Below are positions 19,317-31,113 of a stretch of 57,990 nt of DNA, one piece after another (within the stretch, counting starts at the first letter, position 1; each line of letters starts with the position of its first letter). The notes beneath the pieces are model-generated. The model was not told the origin of the DNA, searched no databases, and was given only the letters and a program-made list of their open reading frames with translations. The DNA lies in contig JANJXF010000142.1 in the NCBI GenBank assembly GCA_024709165.1, forward strand, positions 1 through 57,990, read 5' to 3'. The translations under genes and the position numbers were made by a program. The stretch comes from Thiobacillus sp. (lineage in GTDB: Bacteria; Pseudomonadota; Gammaproteobacteria; Burkholderiales; Thiobacillaceae).

Positions 19317-20855
19317 ATGAACCTTCTCAAAGCTCTCGCTGCGGTCAGCAGCATGACCCTGCTGTCACGCATCCTGGGATTCGCGCGCGATGCGATCATC
19401 GCCCGCGCCTTCGGCGCCGGCATGTTTACCGACGCCTTCTTCGTCGCGTTCAAGATCCCCAACCTGTTGCGCCGCCTGTTTGCCGAAGGCGCGTTCTCGC
19501 AGGCCTTCGTGCCGATTCTCGCGGAATACAGGAACCGCCAGGGGCACGACGCCACACAACGCCTGGTCAGCCAGGTCGGCAGCGCCCTGACGCTGGCGCT
19601 GGTCGCGGTGGCGCTGCTCGGCGTGATCGGCGCGCCGTGGGTGGCCTGGGTCAGCGCACCCGGCTTTCGCGCCGATCCACAGAAATTCGAACTGACGGTG
19701 ACGCTGCTGCGCATCACCTTCCCCTACATCGTGTTCATCTCGCTGGTGGCGCTGGCGGCGGGCATCCTCAACACCTGGAGCCGCTTCTCGGTGCCTGCCT
19801 TCGCACCGGTGCTGCTCAACGTCGCGATGATCGTCGCCGCGCTGTGGCTGGCGCCGTATTTCGATCCGCCGGTGCTGGCGCTGGGCTGGGGCGTGGCGCT
19901 GGGTGGCGTGCTGCAACTGGCGTGGATGCTGCCGCATCTGCTGCGGATCCGCATGCTGCCGCGCCCCACGCGGCATTTCGACGATCCTGGCGTGCGCCGC
20001 ATCCTCAAGCTGATGGCCCCGGCAACGCTGGGCGTGTCGGTTGCGCAGGTCAGTCTGCTGATCAACACCGTCTTCGCCTCGTTTCTCGCCACCGGCAGCG
20101 TGTCCTGGCTGTATTACGCCGACCGCCTGATGGAATTTCCCACCGGCATGCTCGGCGTCGCGCTCGGCACCATCCTGCTGCCCAGTCTCGCCAGGCATTA
20201 CGCCGACGATTCGCCCGCCGAGTATTCGCGTCTGCTCGACTGGGGCCTGCGTCTCACCCTGCTGCTCGCCCTGCCCGCCGCCGCCGCGCTGGCGGTGCTG
20301 GCGGTGCCGCTCATCACCACGCTGTTCCATTACGGCGCCTTCAGCGAGCACGACGTCGCGATGACCCAGCGCGCGCTCATCGCTTACAGCCTCGGCCTGC
20401 TCGGCCTGATCCTGGTGAAAGTGCTGGCGCCGGGCTTCTATGCACGGCAGAACATCCGCACGCCGGTGAAGGTCGCGATCTTCACCCTCCTCGCCACCCA
20501 GCTGATGAACCTCGCCTTCATCTTCCCGCTCGGCCATGCCGGCCTCGCGCTGGCGATCGGTCTGGGTGCCTGCCTCAACGCCACCCTGCTGCTGCATCTA
20601 CTGAAAAAGCAGCGCATCTACCAGCCGCAGCCGGGCTGGCCCGGCTATGCCCTGCGCGTCGCGATGGCCGTGGCGCTGATGGCGGCGGCACTCCACTTTG
20701 CCATGGGCGCTGCGCAATGGTGGCTGGATGCACGCGCATTGGAACGCGTCGGACGGCTCGCGCTGCTGGTCGGCGGCGGGGTGGCTGTGTATTTCGCAGC
20801 GCTCGCACTGATGGGTTTCCGCCCGCGCCAGTTCTCCCGGCGGGCCGCCGAATAA
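19317..20855 (+). CDS. murJ: Lipid II flippase MurJ
   Basis: [68 protein letters not shown]. Confidence 0.97.
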   Translation: MNLLKALAAVSSMTLLSRILGFARDAIIARAFGAGMFTDAFFVAFKIPNLLRRLFAEGAFSQAFVPILAEYRNRQGHDATQRLVSQVGSALTLALVAVALLGVIGAPWVAWVSAPGFRADPQKFELTVTLLRITFPYIVFISLVALAAGILNTWSRFSVPAFAPVLLNVAMIVAALWLAPYFDPPVLALGWGVALGGVLQLAWMLPHLLRIRMLPRPTRHFDDPGVRRILKLMAPATLGVSVAQVSLLINTVFASFLATGSVSWLYYADRLMEFPTGMLGVALGTILLPSLARHYADDSPAEYSRLLDWGLRLTLLLALPAAAALAVLAVPLITTLFHYGAFSEHDVAMTQRALIAYSLGLLGLILVKVLAPGFYARQNIRTPVKVAIFTLLATQLMNLAFIFPLGHAGLALAIGLGACLNATLLLHLLKKQRIYQPQPGWPGYALRVAMAVALMAAALHFAMGAAQWWLDARALERVGRLALLVGGGVAVYFAALALMGFRPRQFSRRAAE

Positions 20856-20909
20856 GCGCTCAGATCGGCTAGAATTAGGCCTTTTCGCGCCGCCCGTCCG
20901 CTTCACCCC

Positions 20910-21842
20910 ATGCGCATCACCCACGGCTTTCGCCCGCTTGGCACGCCTCACGCAGTCACCATCGGCAACTTCGACGGTCTGCACCTGGGGCACCAGGCCA
21001 TGCTCGCCCGCCTGCAGGCGGTTGCGCGGGCACGCGGCCTGCCGAGCTGCGTGCTGAGCTTCGAGCCGCACCCGCGTGAGTTCTTCGCCCCCGCGCAGGC
21101 ACCGGCACGCCTGTCGAGTCTGCGCGAAAAAACCGAATGCCTGCAACGGCAAGGCATCGATCGCCTGCATGTGTTGCGCTTCGACCGCGCGCTGTCCGCA
21201 CTGACCCCGCATGCCTTCATCGAGCAGGTGCTCGGCACGACGCTGCAGGCGAAGTACGTCCTCGTCGGCGACGATTTCCGCTACGGCGCCAGGCGCGCGG
21301 GCGATTTTGCGCTGCTGCAGCAGATGGGCGCGGCACTGGGGTTCGACGCCGAGTCCTTGCCCACGGTGGAAGTCGCCGGCGAGCGTTCCTCGTCGACCGC
21401 GGTGCGGCACGCGCTCGCCGCCGGCGAACTGGGGCACGCCACGCGCCTGCTCGGCCGCCCCTACAGCATTTCCGGGCGCGTCGTGCACGGCGACAAGCTC
21501 GGCCGCGGCATCGGCTTTCCGACCGCCAACATCCAGTTGAAGCACAACCGCCCGCCGCTGATGGGCATTTTCGCGGTCGAGCTCTACGGCCTGAACGGCG
21601 CGCCGCTGCCGGGCGTGGCGAGCCTGGGGCGGCGGCCCACGGTGAAGGGCGCCGACGCCGTGCCCGTGCTCGAAGTGCACCTGTTCGATTTCAACGCCGA
21701 CCTGTACGGTCGCCGCGTGCGCGTGGACTTTCTGCACAAGCTGCGCGACGAGGAAAAATACCCCGACCTCGACGCGCTCGTCGCGCAGATCCGCCGCGAC
21801 GTCGACAACGCCCGACAATTCCTGATGCAACGTCATGCCTGA
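20910..21842 (+). CDS. ribF: Bifunctional riboflavin kinase/FAD synthetase
   Basis: [17 protein letters not shown]...[20 protein letters not shown]...[12 protein letters not shown]. Confidence 0.97.
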   Translation: MRITHGFRPLGTPHAVTIGNFDGLHLGHQAMLARLQAVARARGLPSCVLSFEPHPREFFAPAQAPARLSSLREKTECLQRQGIDRLHVLRFDRALSALTPHAFIEQVLGTTLQAKYVLVGDDFRYGARRAGDFALLQQMGAALGFDAESLPTVEVAGERSSSTAVRHALAAGELGHATRLLGRPYSISGRVVHGDKLGRGIGFPTANIQLKHNRPPLMGIFAVELYGLNGAPLPGVASLGRRPTVKGADAVPVLEVHLFDFNADLYGRRVRVDFLHKLRDEEKYPDLDALVAQIRRDVDNARQFLMQRHA

Positions 21843-24624
21843 CTACAAGCATACCCTCAACCTGCCCGACACCCCTTTTCCGATGCGTGGCGACCTCGCC
21901 AAGCGCGAACCCGGCTGGGTGAAAAGCTGGCAGGAGACGAAGCGCTACGAAGCGATCCGCAAGGCGGCCGCCGGCAGGCCGAAATTCATCCTGCACGACG
22001 GCCCGCCCTACGCCAACGGCGACATCCACATCGGCCACGCGGTCAACAAGATCCTCAAGGACATCATCGTCAAGGCGAAGACGCTGTCCGGTTTCGATGC
22101 GCCCTACGTGCCGGGCTGGGACTGCCACGGCCTGCCGATCGAGTTGCAGGTGGAAAAAACTCACGGCAAGAATATCCCCGCGGCGAAATTCCGCGAGCTG
22201 TGCCGCGCCTATGCGGCCACACAGATCGAGCGCCAGAAAGCCGATTTCATCCGTCTGGGTGTGCTGGGCGACTGGGATCATCCCTATCGCACCATGGATT
22301 TTTCGTTCGAGGCCGAACAGCTGCGCGTGCTCGGCCACATCCAGCAGGCCGGATATCTGTACCAGGGCGCAAAGCCCGTGCACTGGTGCGTCGACTGCGG
22401 GTCTGCGCTGGCCGAAGCGGAGGTCGAGTACGAGGACAAGAGCTCGCCGGCGATCGATGTGGGCTTCGCCGTCGCCGATCCCGCCGGCCTCGCGCGCCGC
22501 TTCGATATCGCGGCAATCGAGACGCCGGCCCGGTTCGTCGTCTGGACCACCACGCCGTGGACGCTGCCAGCCAACCAGGCGGTCGCGCTGCATCCTGATT
22601 TCCAGTATGCGCTGGTGCGCACCGCGCAGGGCATCCTGATCCTCGCCGACAGCCTGCGCGAGGCGGCGCTCGCGCGCTACGGGCTCGCCGACGGCGCCGT
22701 GGTGCTCGCCCGCACCACCGGCCAGGCACTCGAAGGCGTGCTGCTGTGGCACCCCTTCCAGGAACGCCAGGTACCGGTGATTCTCGGCGACCATGTGACC
22801 GCAGACGCTGGCACCGGCGCCGTGCACACCGCCCCCGGCCATGGTCTGGACGACTACGTGGCGGGCAGCCGCTACGGCCTGAAAGTCGACAACCCGGTGG
22901 GCGACGACGGCCGTTTCTACGCCAGCGTGCCGCTGGTCGGCGGTATGAGCATCTGGCAGGCCAATCCGCTGATCGTCGAGACGCTGCAAGGCAACGGCGC
23001 CCTCTTCGCGCACGAGAAATTGCTGCACAGCTATCCGCACTGCTGGCGCCACAAGACGCCGATCATCTTCCGCGCGACGCGGCAGTGGTTCATCGGGATG
23101 GATGCCAGAGGGCAGAGGACGGAGGACGGAGGACAGAAAACCCTGCGCGAGCAGGCGATGGCCGCGGTCGACGCGACGCAGTTCTTCCCGTCGTGGGGCC
23201 GCGCGCGGCTGGAAGCAATGATCCGCAATCGCCCCGACTGGTGCGTCTCGCGCCAGCGCAACTGGGGTGTGCCGATGCCCTTCTTCACCCACAAGGAGAC
23301 CGGCGAACTGCACCCGCAGACGCCCGAACTCCTGGAAACCGTCGCACAGCGCGTCGAACGGCAGGGCATCGAGGCGTGGTTCGCGCTCGACGCAGCCGAG
23401 CTTCTCGGCGAGGACGCCGCGCACTACGACAAGACCGGCCACACCCTCGACGTGTGGTTCGATTCCGGCGTCACCCACGCCTGCGTGCTGAAACGCCGCC
23501 CGGAACTGAAACACCCGGCCAACCTCTACCTCGAAGGTTCCGACCAGCATCGCGGCTGGTTCCAGTCGTCCTTGCTCACCGGCTGCGCCACCGACGGCCG
23601 CGCGCCCTACGACGCGCTCCTCACCCACGGCTTCGTGGTCGATGGCAAAGGCCACAAGATGAGCAAGTCGAAAGGCAACGTCGTCGCCCCGCAGAAGGTG
23701 ATGGATCAGTACGGTGCGGACATCCTGCGCCTGTGGGTGGCGACCACCGACTACTCAGGGGAGCTGTCGATCTCCGACGAGATTCTCAAGCGCGTGGTGG
23801 AAAGCTACCGCCGCATCCGCAACACGCTGAAATTCCTGCTGGCGAACCTTTCCGATTTCAACCCCTCGCTTCATGCCCTGCCCGTCGAGGACTGGCTGGA
23901 GATCGACCGCTACGCGCTGGCGCTGACGCGGCAGTTGCAGCGTGAACTGGTGGCACACTACGACGCCTACGAGTTCCATTTCATCGCACAAAAACTGGCG
24001 ACCTTCTGCTCGGAAGATCTCGGCGGCTTCTATCTCGACATTCTCAAGGACCGCCTCTACACCAGCGGCGCCGACAGCCGCGCACGGCGCGCCGCGCAAA
24101 ACACGCTCCATCACCTGACGCACGCACTGGCGCGCTGGATGGCGCCGATCCTGTCGTTCACCGGGGAGGAAGTGTGGAGCGAACTGTCGGGGAACGCGAA
24201 CGATTCGCTTTTTCTGCATACGTGGCATGACCTGCCGCCGCAATGCGACGAAGACGCCCTGCTCGACCGCTGGGCCCGCATCCGCACGGTGCGCGCGATG
24301 GTGTCGAAGGATCTCGAACTGGTGCGCGTTGCCGGCGGCATCGGCTCATCGCTGCAGGCCGAAGTCACGCTGCATGCGAGCCCCGGCACCCACGCCCTGC
24401 TCGCGCCGCTCGGCGACGACCTGCGCTTCGTGTTGATCGCCTCGCAGGCGCGGCTCGTCGCGGCCGACACCGACCGCGTCGAGGTCACGCCGAGCCTGTC
24501 GAAGAAATGCGACCGCTGCTGGCACTACCGTGCCGACGTCGATGCGCACACCGCGCATCCCGGTCTGTGCGGGCGCTGCGTCAGCAGTCTCTACGGTGCA
24601 GGCGAGGTACGCACCCATGCGTGA
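21835..24624 (+). CDS. ileS: Isoleucyl-tRNA synthetase
   Basis: [22 protein letters not shown] (HIGH), KMSKSKGN (KMSKS), C-terminal zinc cysteines. Confidence 0.98.
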   Translation: MPDYKHTLNLPDTPFPMRGDLAKREPGWVKSWQETKRYEAIRKAAAGRPKFILHDGPPYANGDIHIGHAVNKILKDIIVKAKTLSGFDAPYVPGWDCHGLPIELQVEKTHGKNIPAAKFRELCRAYAATQIERQKADFIRLGVLGDWDHPYRTMDFSFEAEQLRVLGHIQQAGYLYQGAKPVHWCVDCGSALAEAEVEYEDKSSPAIDVGFAVADPAGLARRFDIAAIETPARFVVWTTTPWTLPANQAVALHPDFQYALVRTAQGILILADSLREAALARYGLADGAVVLARTTGQALEGVLLWHPFQERQVPVILGDHVTADAGTGAVHTAPGHGLDDYVAGSRYGLKVDNPVGDDGRFYASVPLVGGMSIWQANPLIVETLQGNGALFAHEKLLHSYPHCWRHKTPIIFRATRQWFIGMDARGQRTEDGGQKTLREQAMAAVDATQFFPSWGRARLEAMIRNRPDWCVSRQRNWGVPMPFFTHKETGELHPQTPELLETVAQRVERQGIEAWFALDAAELLGEDAAHYDKTGHTLDVWFDSGVTHACVLKRRPELKHPANLYLEGSDQHRGWFQSSLLTGCATDGRAPYDALLTHGFVVDGKGHKMSKSKGNVVAPQKVMDQYGADILRLWVATTDYSGELSISDEILKRVVESYRRIRNTLKFLLANLSDFNPSLHALPVEDWLEIDRYALALTRQLQRELVAHYDAYEFHFIAQKLATFCSEDLGGFYLDILKDRLYTSGADSRARRAAQNTLHHLTHALARWMAPILSFTGEEVWSELSGNANDSLFLHTWHDLPPQCDEDALLDRWARIRTVRAMVSKDLELVRVAGGIGSSLQAEVTLHASPGTHALLAPLGDDLRFVLIASQARLVAADTDRVEVTPSLSKKCDRCWHYRADVDAHTAHPGLCGRCVSSLYGAGEVRTHA
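23104..23138 (+). repeat. Five consecutive degenerate heptanucleotides inside ileS
   Basis: GCCAGAG GGCAGAG GACGGAG GACGGAG GACAGAA, encoding roughly [12 protein letters not shown]. Confidence 0.7.
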
Positions 24625-25132
24625 GTGGTTCGCCCCCGCAATGCGCAAGTGGCTGTGGCTCGCGCTCGCCGTGATCGTCGCCGACCACCTCACCAAGTGG
24701 TGGGTCAGCGCCACGCTCGACTATCGCGAAGCGGTGCCGGTTCTCCCTTTCTTCTCGCTGGTCCTGGTACACAATACCGGCGCGGCATTCAGCTTCCTCG
24801 CCGACGCCGGCGGCTGGCAGCGCTGGTTCTTCACCGGTGTGGGCGCGGTCGCCACGGTGATCCTCCTGCACCTGTTGAAAAAGCACGCCCACGACACCCG
24901 CATGGCCCTCGCGTTCGCGCTGGTGCTGGGGGGTGCGCTCGGCAACGTCATTGATCGCGTGCGCTTCGGCTATGTGGTCGACTTCCTCCACGTCCATTAC
25001 CAGACGTTTTCCTGGCCGGCGTTCAATGTGGCGGACGCCGCAATCAGTGTGGGCGCGGCCCTGCTGGTGTGGGACACACTGCGCCGCCCGCCGGTCGAGG
25101 ACAAGCCTGCCGCGCCGAAACACGCCCCATGA
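24617..25132 (+). CDS. lspA: Lipoprotein signal peptidase
   Basis: [60 protein letters not shown]. Confidence 0.97.
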   Translation: MREWFAPAMRKWLWLALAVIVADHLTKWWVSATLDYREAVPVLPFFSLVLVHNTGAAFSFLADAGGWQRWFFTGVGAVATVILLHLLKKHAHDTRMALAFALVLGGALGNVIDRVRFGYVVDFLHVHYQTFSWPAFNVADAAISVGAALLVWDTLRRPPVEDKPAAPKHAP

Positions 25133-25584
25133 GCGCGCGCACCGTCGCTCGCGGCGACACCCTCCAGTTGCGCTACGCGCTGCGTCCACGCGGCGGCGAG
25201 GACATCGTCTCCAACTTCGACGACCCCGCGCCGCAGACCGCCACGCTCGGCGACGGCACGCTGGCGCCCGCGCTGGAACAGTGGCTGCTCGATCTGCCGG
25301 TGGGTGAGCGCCACGTCTTCCTGCTCGACCCGTGGCAGGCCTTCGGCGAAAGCCAGGCCGAGCTGATCCAGACCCTGCCCGGAAGCGACCTGCCCGCTGA
25401 TATGGAACTTGCAGCAGGACAACTGTTCGAATTTGCCATGCCCAACGGCCAGACGCTGGCGGGGCGCATTCTGGAAATCGGGGACGAAGGAGTGAAAGTC
25501 GACTTCAACCATCCGCTTGCCGACCTTTCCATCGAGTTCGAAGTCGAAATCATCCGTATCCTGCCCCGCGCCGACACGCCATGA
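25129..25584 (+). CDS. fkpB: FKBP-type peptidyl-prolyl cis-trans isomerase (SlpA/FkpB-like)
   Basis: Lies between lspA and isp[46 protein letters not shown]...[14 protein letters not shown]. Confidence 0.88.
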   Translation: MSARTVARGDTLQLRYALRPRGGEDIVSNFDDPAPQTATLGDGTLAPALEQWLLDLPVGERHVFLLDPWQAFGESQAELIQTLPGSDLPADMELAAGQLFEFAMPNGQTLAGRILEIGDEGVKVDFNHPLADLSIEFEVEIIRILPRADTP

Positions 25585-26507
25585 CATCCACTATCCTGCT
25601 TGCCAACCCGCGCGGTTTCTGTGCCGGCGTCGACCGCGCCATCGGCATCGTCGAGCGTGCCCTGGAAAAATTCGGTGCGCCGATCTACGTGCGTCACGAG
25701 GTCGTGCACAACACCTACGTCGTCAACGATCTCAAGGCCAAGGGTGCGATCTTCGTCGAGGAACTTTCCGAGGTGCCCGCCGGCGCCACCGTCATTTTCA
25801 GCGCGCACGGCGTGTCGCAGGCAGTTCGCGCCGAGGCCGACGCGCGCGGCCTGACCGTGTTCGACGCCACCTGCCCGCTGGTCACCAAGGTGCACGTCGA
25901 AGTCAGCAAGATGCGCGAAAAAGGCTACGAAATCGTCATGATCGGCCACCGGGGCCACCCCGAAGTCGAAGGCACCCTCGGGCAGTCCGATGGCGGCATG
26001 CACCTGGTCGAAACCGCGGAAGACGTCGCGCAGCTGAATGTGGCCGATCCCGACCGGCTCGCCTATGTCACCCAGACCACGCTGTCGGTCGACGACGCCG
26101 CGCGCGTCGTCGCGGCCCTGCGGGCGCGCTTTCCCGGCATCGTCGGACCGAAGAAGGACGACATCTGCTACGCCACGCAGAACCGCCAGGATGCCGTGAA
26201 GACGCTATCCGCGCAGTGCGACGTGGTGATCGTGGTCGGCTCGCCGACCAGTTCGAATTCCAACCGGCTGCGGGAAGTGGCGGAGAACCTGGGGGTACCG
26301 GCCTATATGGTCGACAAGGCGGAGGAGATCGACCCGGCCTGGATTGCCGGCAAACGCCGCGTGGGCCTCACGGCAGGTGCGTCGGCACCGGAAGTGCTGG
26401 TGCGTGAGGTTGTCGCACGGCTCAATGCGCTGGGCGTCACGACGGTCGAGACCCTGCTCGGCACCCATGAAAACGTGGCGTTCGGGCTGCCCAAGGGGCT
26501 CGGCTGA
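25581..26507 (+). CDS. ispH: 4-hydroxy-3-methylbut-2-enyl diphosphate reductase
   Basis: [23 protein letters not shown]...[12 protein letters not shown]...[14 protein letters not shown]. Confidence 0.98.
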   Translation: MTSTILLANPRGFCAGVDRAIGIVERALEKFGAPIYVRHEVVHNTYVVNDLKAKGAIFVEELSEVPAGATVIFSAHGVSQAVRAEADARGLTVFDATCPLVTKVHVEVSKMREKGYEIVMIGHRGHPEVEGTLGQSDGGMHLVETAEDVAQLNVADPDRLAYVTQTTLSVDDAARVVAALRARFPGIVGPKKDDICYATQNRQDAVKTLSAQCDVVIVVGSPTSSNSNRLREVAENLGVPAYMVDKAEEIDPAWIAGKRRVGLTAGASAPEVLVREVVARLNALGVTTVETLLGTHENVAFGLPKGLG

Positions 26508-26540
26508 ATCCCTTTTCCGGACGGACCGCTTGCGTCATGG

Positions 26541-26975
26541 CTACCTGCTCCAGCACTGGGCCAGATCGCCATCCGCACCGCGTACCCCGGTATTCGTCAA
26601 GGTCAGCGCGCCGCAGACATCGCCCGCCATCGTTCCTGTCGGTGTTGCCGAAAGGGTGAACGTTTGCGCAGCTGCCTCGACCTCAATGTCATATTTGGCA
26701 TCCCCGTCCGACGGTGACTGGATATGGGGCAGAGCTCCCGCCTCGTCGTAGCGATTGGCCATCGTGTAACTGCGTTCAAGGAATTGTGCATTTTCCAGCA
26801 AAGCCGCACGCGCATCGGCGCGATTGGCACGCTGCACGTATTGCGTATAGGACGGGTACGCAATGGCCGCGAGAATCCCGATGATGGCCACGACGATCAT
26901 CATTTCGACTAGGGTGAAGCCGCACTCCGAGTTCATCTCGTCCGCATGGCGCGCATCTGATCCAGGCATGTTCAT
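26541..26975 (-). CDS. pilE: Type IV pilin / minor pilin PilE
   Basis: CGFTLVEMMIVVAIIGILAAIAYPSYTQYVQRANRADA; C-terminal Cys pair. Confidence 0.93.
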   Translation of the reverse strand: MNMPGSDARHADEMNSECGFTLVEMMIVVAIIGILAAIAYPSYTQYVQRANRADARAALLENAQFLERSYTMANRYDEAGALPHIQSPSDGDAKYDIEVEAAAQTFTLSATPTGTMAGDVCGALTLTNTGVRGADGDLAQCWSR

Positions 26976-27000
26976 GTTGTGCTCCCGATTCCAGCTCACC

Positions 27001-30000
27001 CTACTGGATCTGTTTCCACGAGGTGCGCCCCATGGCCGATCCGGTTTTCTCGGTAACGATACCGATACCCCCACTGACGTTGGAGTCGTATTTGAATTCC
27101 TTGCTCCCTGCCGTCACCACGGTCGGTTGATTGAGTGACATCGAACCCGATTTTACTCCGGCTGCGGGTTTGCTCACGGAATCACCCATGGCGTCGATGT
27201 AGGCGACAACGTCCTTGCTGGTAAACTCTCCATCGCCGGTGATGTCGAGCGCCGGATAGGACAGGTTTGCGCCGGTGGCCGCATCCAGTTCCATCAGCCA
27301 GCTCACACCCTGCTGACACGGATCATCCGCACTCGGTTCAATCGTGTTGAAGATGACACGACCATAGCGCAGCAGCGGCGGAGCAATGACGCGCTCACCT
27401 CGCTTCACTTTGTCGGGTGGAACAAGATCCATCACCCAGCCACTCTTGGCGCTCCAGTCCGGCGGGTTGCTGCTTGCGACCCTGATCTCCTGGGTGCCTA
27501 CAACGCCCTCGAACACGATGCTTTGAGTCCACAGATCGCCTCGGACAAGAGTATCCGTATCCTCGTCATCCCGATCGAGAACGCCGTAGAACGACTGCAT
27601 ATCCAGATTCGTGGCGTCTCCCTTGACGAAATAGCGGCCGGTTCCGAAGAACACCATCGCTTTTCCGGGCACGCCCGAAGGCGGCAACGACACGCTGACC
27701 TGGCCTTGAATGGGCTGGCGCTTGCCGCCGCTGTCCTTTGCCACAAACACGGGCTTCGGTGACGACGATGATCCAAGCGAGATTGCCCAGTTTGCCTTGT
27801 CCGTGTCGGACACATCGAATTTCCAGAGATTGCCCTGGAGGTCGCCGGCATAGATGGCATCGATGATGCGATCATTGTTCAGATCGACGAGTTTCGCCGC
27901 CGAGAGGCCGTTTTCTGCGGCGGCCGACCCATATTTCGTGTCGATGTAGATATAGTTCGCCGGGTCGTCGACGCGTACCAGAAACAGGCCAGCCTGCTTG
28001 TCCGCGCTGTCGTAGCCGTTTGCGAACACGGCATAAAAATTGCCGTCATGGAAACGCGCCACAGCCGCCGGCCCAAAGATGTAGCCCATCTTGCCCGCAT
28101 GCGTGCCGCCGTCGAACTCCCACAACACCTTGCCAGTGTCCATCGCGGTGTCCGGATTCGTGACGTCGAGCGCAAAGACGGATTTTCCGCCAGCGCCGAG
28201 GGTGCCGACCAGCACGGTTCGCCAGTCCCCCCCCCAATAGGCGTCACCGAATGCCGGAGAACCATCGACGAAGTACTCGTGGTTCGCGTTGTAGCCCGTG
28301 CTGGTCAACGCGGCAAGCGAACCATGGATACCACGTGGCACGAACGCGAATTTCTCTTTTCCGGTTGTCGCCTCGAATGCGTGCAGCATGCCATCGTTCG
28401 CACCAACATAGATCATGCCGGTCGAGCTCTTGCCTTTTACGAATTCCGCATAGCTCGTGGCGTAGTCCGGGATAGCCGACAGATTGAAGTCGTCCTTGGC
28501 GATGAACAGCGGGTCGGAATTGACGATGTCGCCCAGAATCTTGCTGCGGTTGCGGAAGACAGCCGACGGATTTGTTATTTTATCATAGTTTTTTTCTTCA
28601 AGAGACTGGTCGCCCCGTACGTAATTGACCACGTCCGCGGTAAGACTCCCACCAAAGCTTCCGGTAAATAGCACGCCCACGTTCGAAGCGTCGACGGTCC
28701 AGATCGAACGGTCTCCGTGCGCAGGGAGGGCAGCGTTCGCGGACCATGCCTGCTCACCGATGAGGCCCGTCTCCCCGTTAAGCGGGAAAGCCTGCAGATC
28801 GCCCGACCAGTCGTTTGAATCGAAGCTCGCCAGATAGAGGTGCGTCGACCCCTCCAGCCGCTTCGAGTTTGCCGCAACCGACGCGGCCGACGAAACCCGT
28901 CCGGCGATATCGTTGACGATGCTGCTCAATGACGCGTTCAGCGTCTCGGGATCGTCGGCACTGAAAAATTTGCCACGGCTGTTGAGTGCGGCGTGCCAGA
29001 GATCGGCTACGTTTCCGGGCTTGTCGTCTCCAGTGACGGGCCAGGCGATCTTGCCGGATTTCAGGTCCGGATAGCTGCTGGTCAACCCATTGGCACTGTG
29101 CGTATCGCCGTCCCATTTCAGTTTCGGACTGGTTGTATCAAGCACACGGGTCAGGCCGAGGCCGACGGTATAGGTCACCATATGTTGCCACTTTGCCGGA
29201 TCGTTCTTCGGGTCCCAGTACGCGGCGCCAAGAATGTCCCCGGTGACGTTGTCGAGCGAACGCGGGAAGCGTGGAACATCATTCTTCAGGCTGGGATTGA
29301 GATCGGTTGCCCAGTAATGGAAGGCGATATCCGCGAGCGAACCCGTATTGGTGTCCTTGAACGGCGGAACGGGTGTATAGCCTGACGACTCCACACAGTC
29401 CGGTGTGCCAACGGCGCACGACGTGCCAAAAATGTTCGGCAGCGCCTTGCTTGCGCTGTCGCCCGTAATGGCAACGCTCGCACCGCTGCCGTTCCACATG
29501 CCATCGGTCATGAGCAAACTATAGTTGGCCCGGCAGGAATATCGTTTTGCCGCGGTGTCATCCACCTGCGGGTCGAAGGCGTACGGGCTGGCGGTACCCG
29601 TGGTGATCTTGTAATACTCCCCCGCACGCTGCAGAGCCAGCCGCAGAGGAGTGCCGCTGTTGGCGCGCAGTTTGAACAACCACTTGTAGAGACGCGCCTT
29701 GTGGGCTGCATCGTAGCGGCGGATGCGGTTCTCGACCGCCACATCGTCCCAGCCTTTGCATGTGGTTGTTCCAAAAGCGGTGCAGGTATTGAGAGCCTGC
29801 CACGCGATCCGCACATCCGCTGGAATGTCCTGGAACGCGCGCGACGCCGCGGTTATCGTAGCAAGATTGCGGGTACGATAAAACGAAAACCAGTTGGCGA
29901 AATTCTGTCGCTCATCCTTGTCGGCCGCATTGATCACGCTGTCGCCGTTGATGTCAATGTCGCCGGGCCCGGAGGTGCTGGAGACGGCCACGTATTTGTA

Positions 30001-30573
30001 ACAATAATCGTTGTTCGCCTTCCCGTCGCAACTGGGTTGCGAGGAATCGAAAACATAATAATAAGCTTTGGTATTCGATTTGTTCGTTAGAAATGGTTTC
30101 GAGCCGGTGCCCACATCCAGCGCGGCGTGATTGGCAAGGCTCTCTGAATAGGCAGTCGATCCTGTTCCGGTTGAAATGAAGGAGTTGTAGGGCCGGTAAC
30201 TTGTTTCCAGGTTCACCGAGCCGTGACCTGTATAAAAACCGTTGCGCCACGCCGCAGTGAAGCTTGTCGTCAACGGCGTGCCGTTGACATCCAGCGGCGG
30301 CACATAGCGGATTTTTGGGTTGTAATACTGGGCATTGTACGAAGCCGATTTGTAGCGGCGAAAAGCACTCTCGCTGCCAACCGTGTCCGGCACGTAGGAC
30401 CAGGCCATACTACCGGAATCGTCCAGAGTGATGACCATGTTGGGCGACACCCCGGTTGTGAGATAGAGGGGGACGTTGTGCGGGTCCAGTGCATGGCCGA
30501 CACCCGGAAATGCGATCGCAGCCACCGCGACAAGGTGCCACACGGCAGATGTAGTAATTCTGGGCATTTTCAT
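27001..30573 (-). CDS. pilY1: PilY1 family pilus tip/biogenesis protein
   Basis: Signal peptide; MIDAS-like ITLDDSGSMAWS; C-terminal propeller with DLNNDRIIDAIYAGDLQGNLWKFDV; located in minor pilin cluster. Confidence 0.95.
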   Translation of the reverse strand: MKMPRITTSAVWHLVAVAAIAFPGVGHALDPHNVPLYLTTGVSPNMVITLDDSGSMAWSYVPDTVGSESAFRRYKSASYNAQYYNPKIRYVPPLDVNGTPLTTSFTAAWRNGFYTGHGSVNLETSYRPYNSFISTGTGSTAYSESLANHAALDVGTGSKPFLTNKSNTKAYYYVFDSSQPSCDGKANNDYCYKYVAVSSTSGPGDIDINGDSVINAADKDERQNFANWFSFYRTRNLATITAASRAFQDIPADVRIAWQALNTCTAFGTTTCKGWDDVAVENRIRRYDAAHKARLYKWLFKLRANSGTPLRLALQRAGEYYKITTGTASPYAFDPQVDDTAAKRYSCRANYSLLMTDGMWNGSGASVAITGDSASKALPNIFGTSCAVGTPDCVESSGYTPVPPFKDTNTGSLADIAFHYWATDLNPSLKNDVPRFPRSLDNVTGDILGAAYWDPKNDPAKWQHMVTYTVGLGLTRVLDTTSPKLKWDGDTHSANGLTSSYPDLKSGKIAWPVTGDDKPGNVADLWHAALNSRGKFFSADDPETLNASLSSIVNDIAGRVSSAASVAANSKRLEGSTHLYLASFDSNDWSGDLQAFPLNGETGLIGEQAWSANAALPAHGDRSIWTVDASNVGVLFTGSFGGSLTADVVNYVRGDQSLEEKNYDKITNPSAVFRNRSKILGDIVNSDPLFIAKDDFNLSAIPDYATSYAEFVKGKSSTGMIYVGANDGMLHAFEATTGKEKFAFVPRGIHGSLAALTSTGYNANHEYFVDGSPAFGDAYWGGDWRTVLVGTLGAGGKSVFALDVTNPDTAMDTGKVLWEFDGGTHAGKMGYIFGPAAVARFHDGNFYAVFANGYDSADKQAGLFLVRVDDPANYIYIDTKYGSAAAENGLSAAKLVDLNNDRIIDAIYAGDLQGNLWKFDVSDTDKANWAISLGSSSSPKPVFVAKDSGGKRQPIQGQVSVSLPPSGVPGKAMVFFGTGRYFVKGDATNLDMQSFYGVLDRDDEDTDTLVRGDLWTQSIVFEGVVGTQEIRVASSNPPDWSAKSGWVMDLVPPDKVKRGERVIAPPLLRYGRVIFNTIEPSADDPCQQGVSWLMELDAATGANLSYPALDITGDGEFTSKDVVAYIDAMGDSVSKPAAGVKSGSMSLNQPTVVTAGSKEFKYDSNVSGGIGIVTEKTGSAMGRTSWKQIQ

Positions 30574-30581
30574 GATCCACC

Positions 30582-31112
30582 TCATTCCAAAACGATTCGA
30601 ACGACTGATTGCAAAACGACGGGGGCATTGCCGCCCGCGTCTGCACGGGCGGTGATCCGGTAGATACCATTGCGCGGGTTGGTGTTTTCCGAGCTATAGC
30701 CCACATCGTCATTGCCGCTCGCCCCAGGCAAGGCTGCGATCCGCTCGATGACGTAGCGAACGCCCTCGATTCCGGGATAAGCCAAACCGGGATTTGCCGC
30801 CGCATCCCAATCCGGATAGTCCTTCCAGTATTCCGTGGAGGAGGCCTCAGCCACCGGCGCGTCAAAATAGCCCGGGCCAGTCGACGGATCGACGGGCGAA
30901 TTGAGTGCCTGCTCTCCGGCACGCAAGCCCGCCTCCGCCGCCTGAAACGCCGCATTCTGGCTGCGGGCGTTACCGGCCATTTTTTCTTCCAGAATGCTGC
31001 TGCGCATCGCGGCAACGACAATCAGCGTGAGAACGACCATGAAAATCAACCCTGTCACCAGGGCGGCGCCTCGCTGGATCACCATCGATCGGGTTGCTTG
31101 ATGTGCGCTCAT
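30582..31112 (-). CDS. pilX: PilX-like minor pilin assembly protein
   Basis: GAALVTGLIFMVVLTLIVVAAMRSSILEEKMAGNARSQNAAFQAAEAGLRAGE. Confidence 0.9.
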   Translation of the reverse strand: MSAHQATRSMVIQRGAALVTGLIFMVVLTLIVVAAMRSSILEEKMAGNARSQNAAFQAAEAGLRAGEQALNSPVDPSTGPGYFDAPVAEASSTEYWKDYPDWDAAANPGLAYPGIEGVRYVIERIAALPGASGNDDVGYSSENTNPRNGIYRITARADAGGNAPVVLQSVVRIVLE

Positions 31113-31113
31113 G

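Noticed and set aside
19365-20597. 410-aa minus-strand Gln/Arg/His-rich ORF
   Set aside because: Antisense shadow of murJ; composition typical of a complement frame.
21691-23655. 654-aa minus-strand ORF
   Set aside because: Antisense shadow of ribF/ileS.
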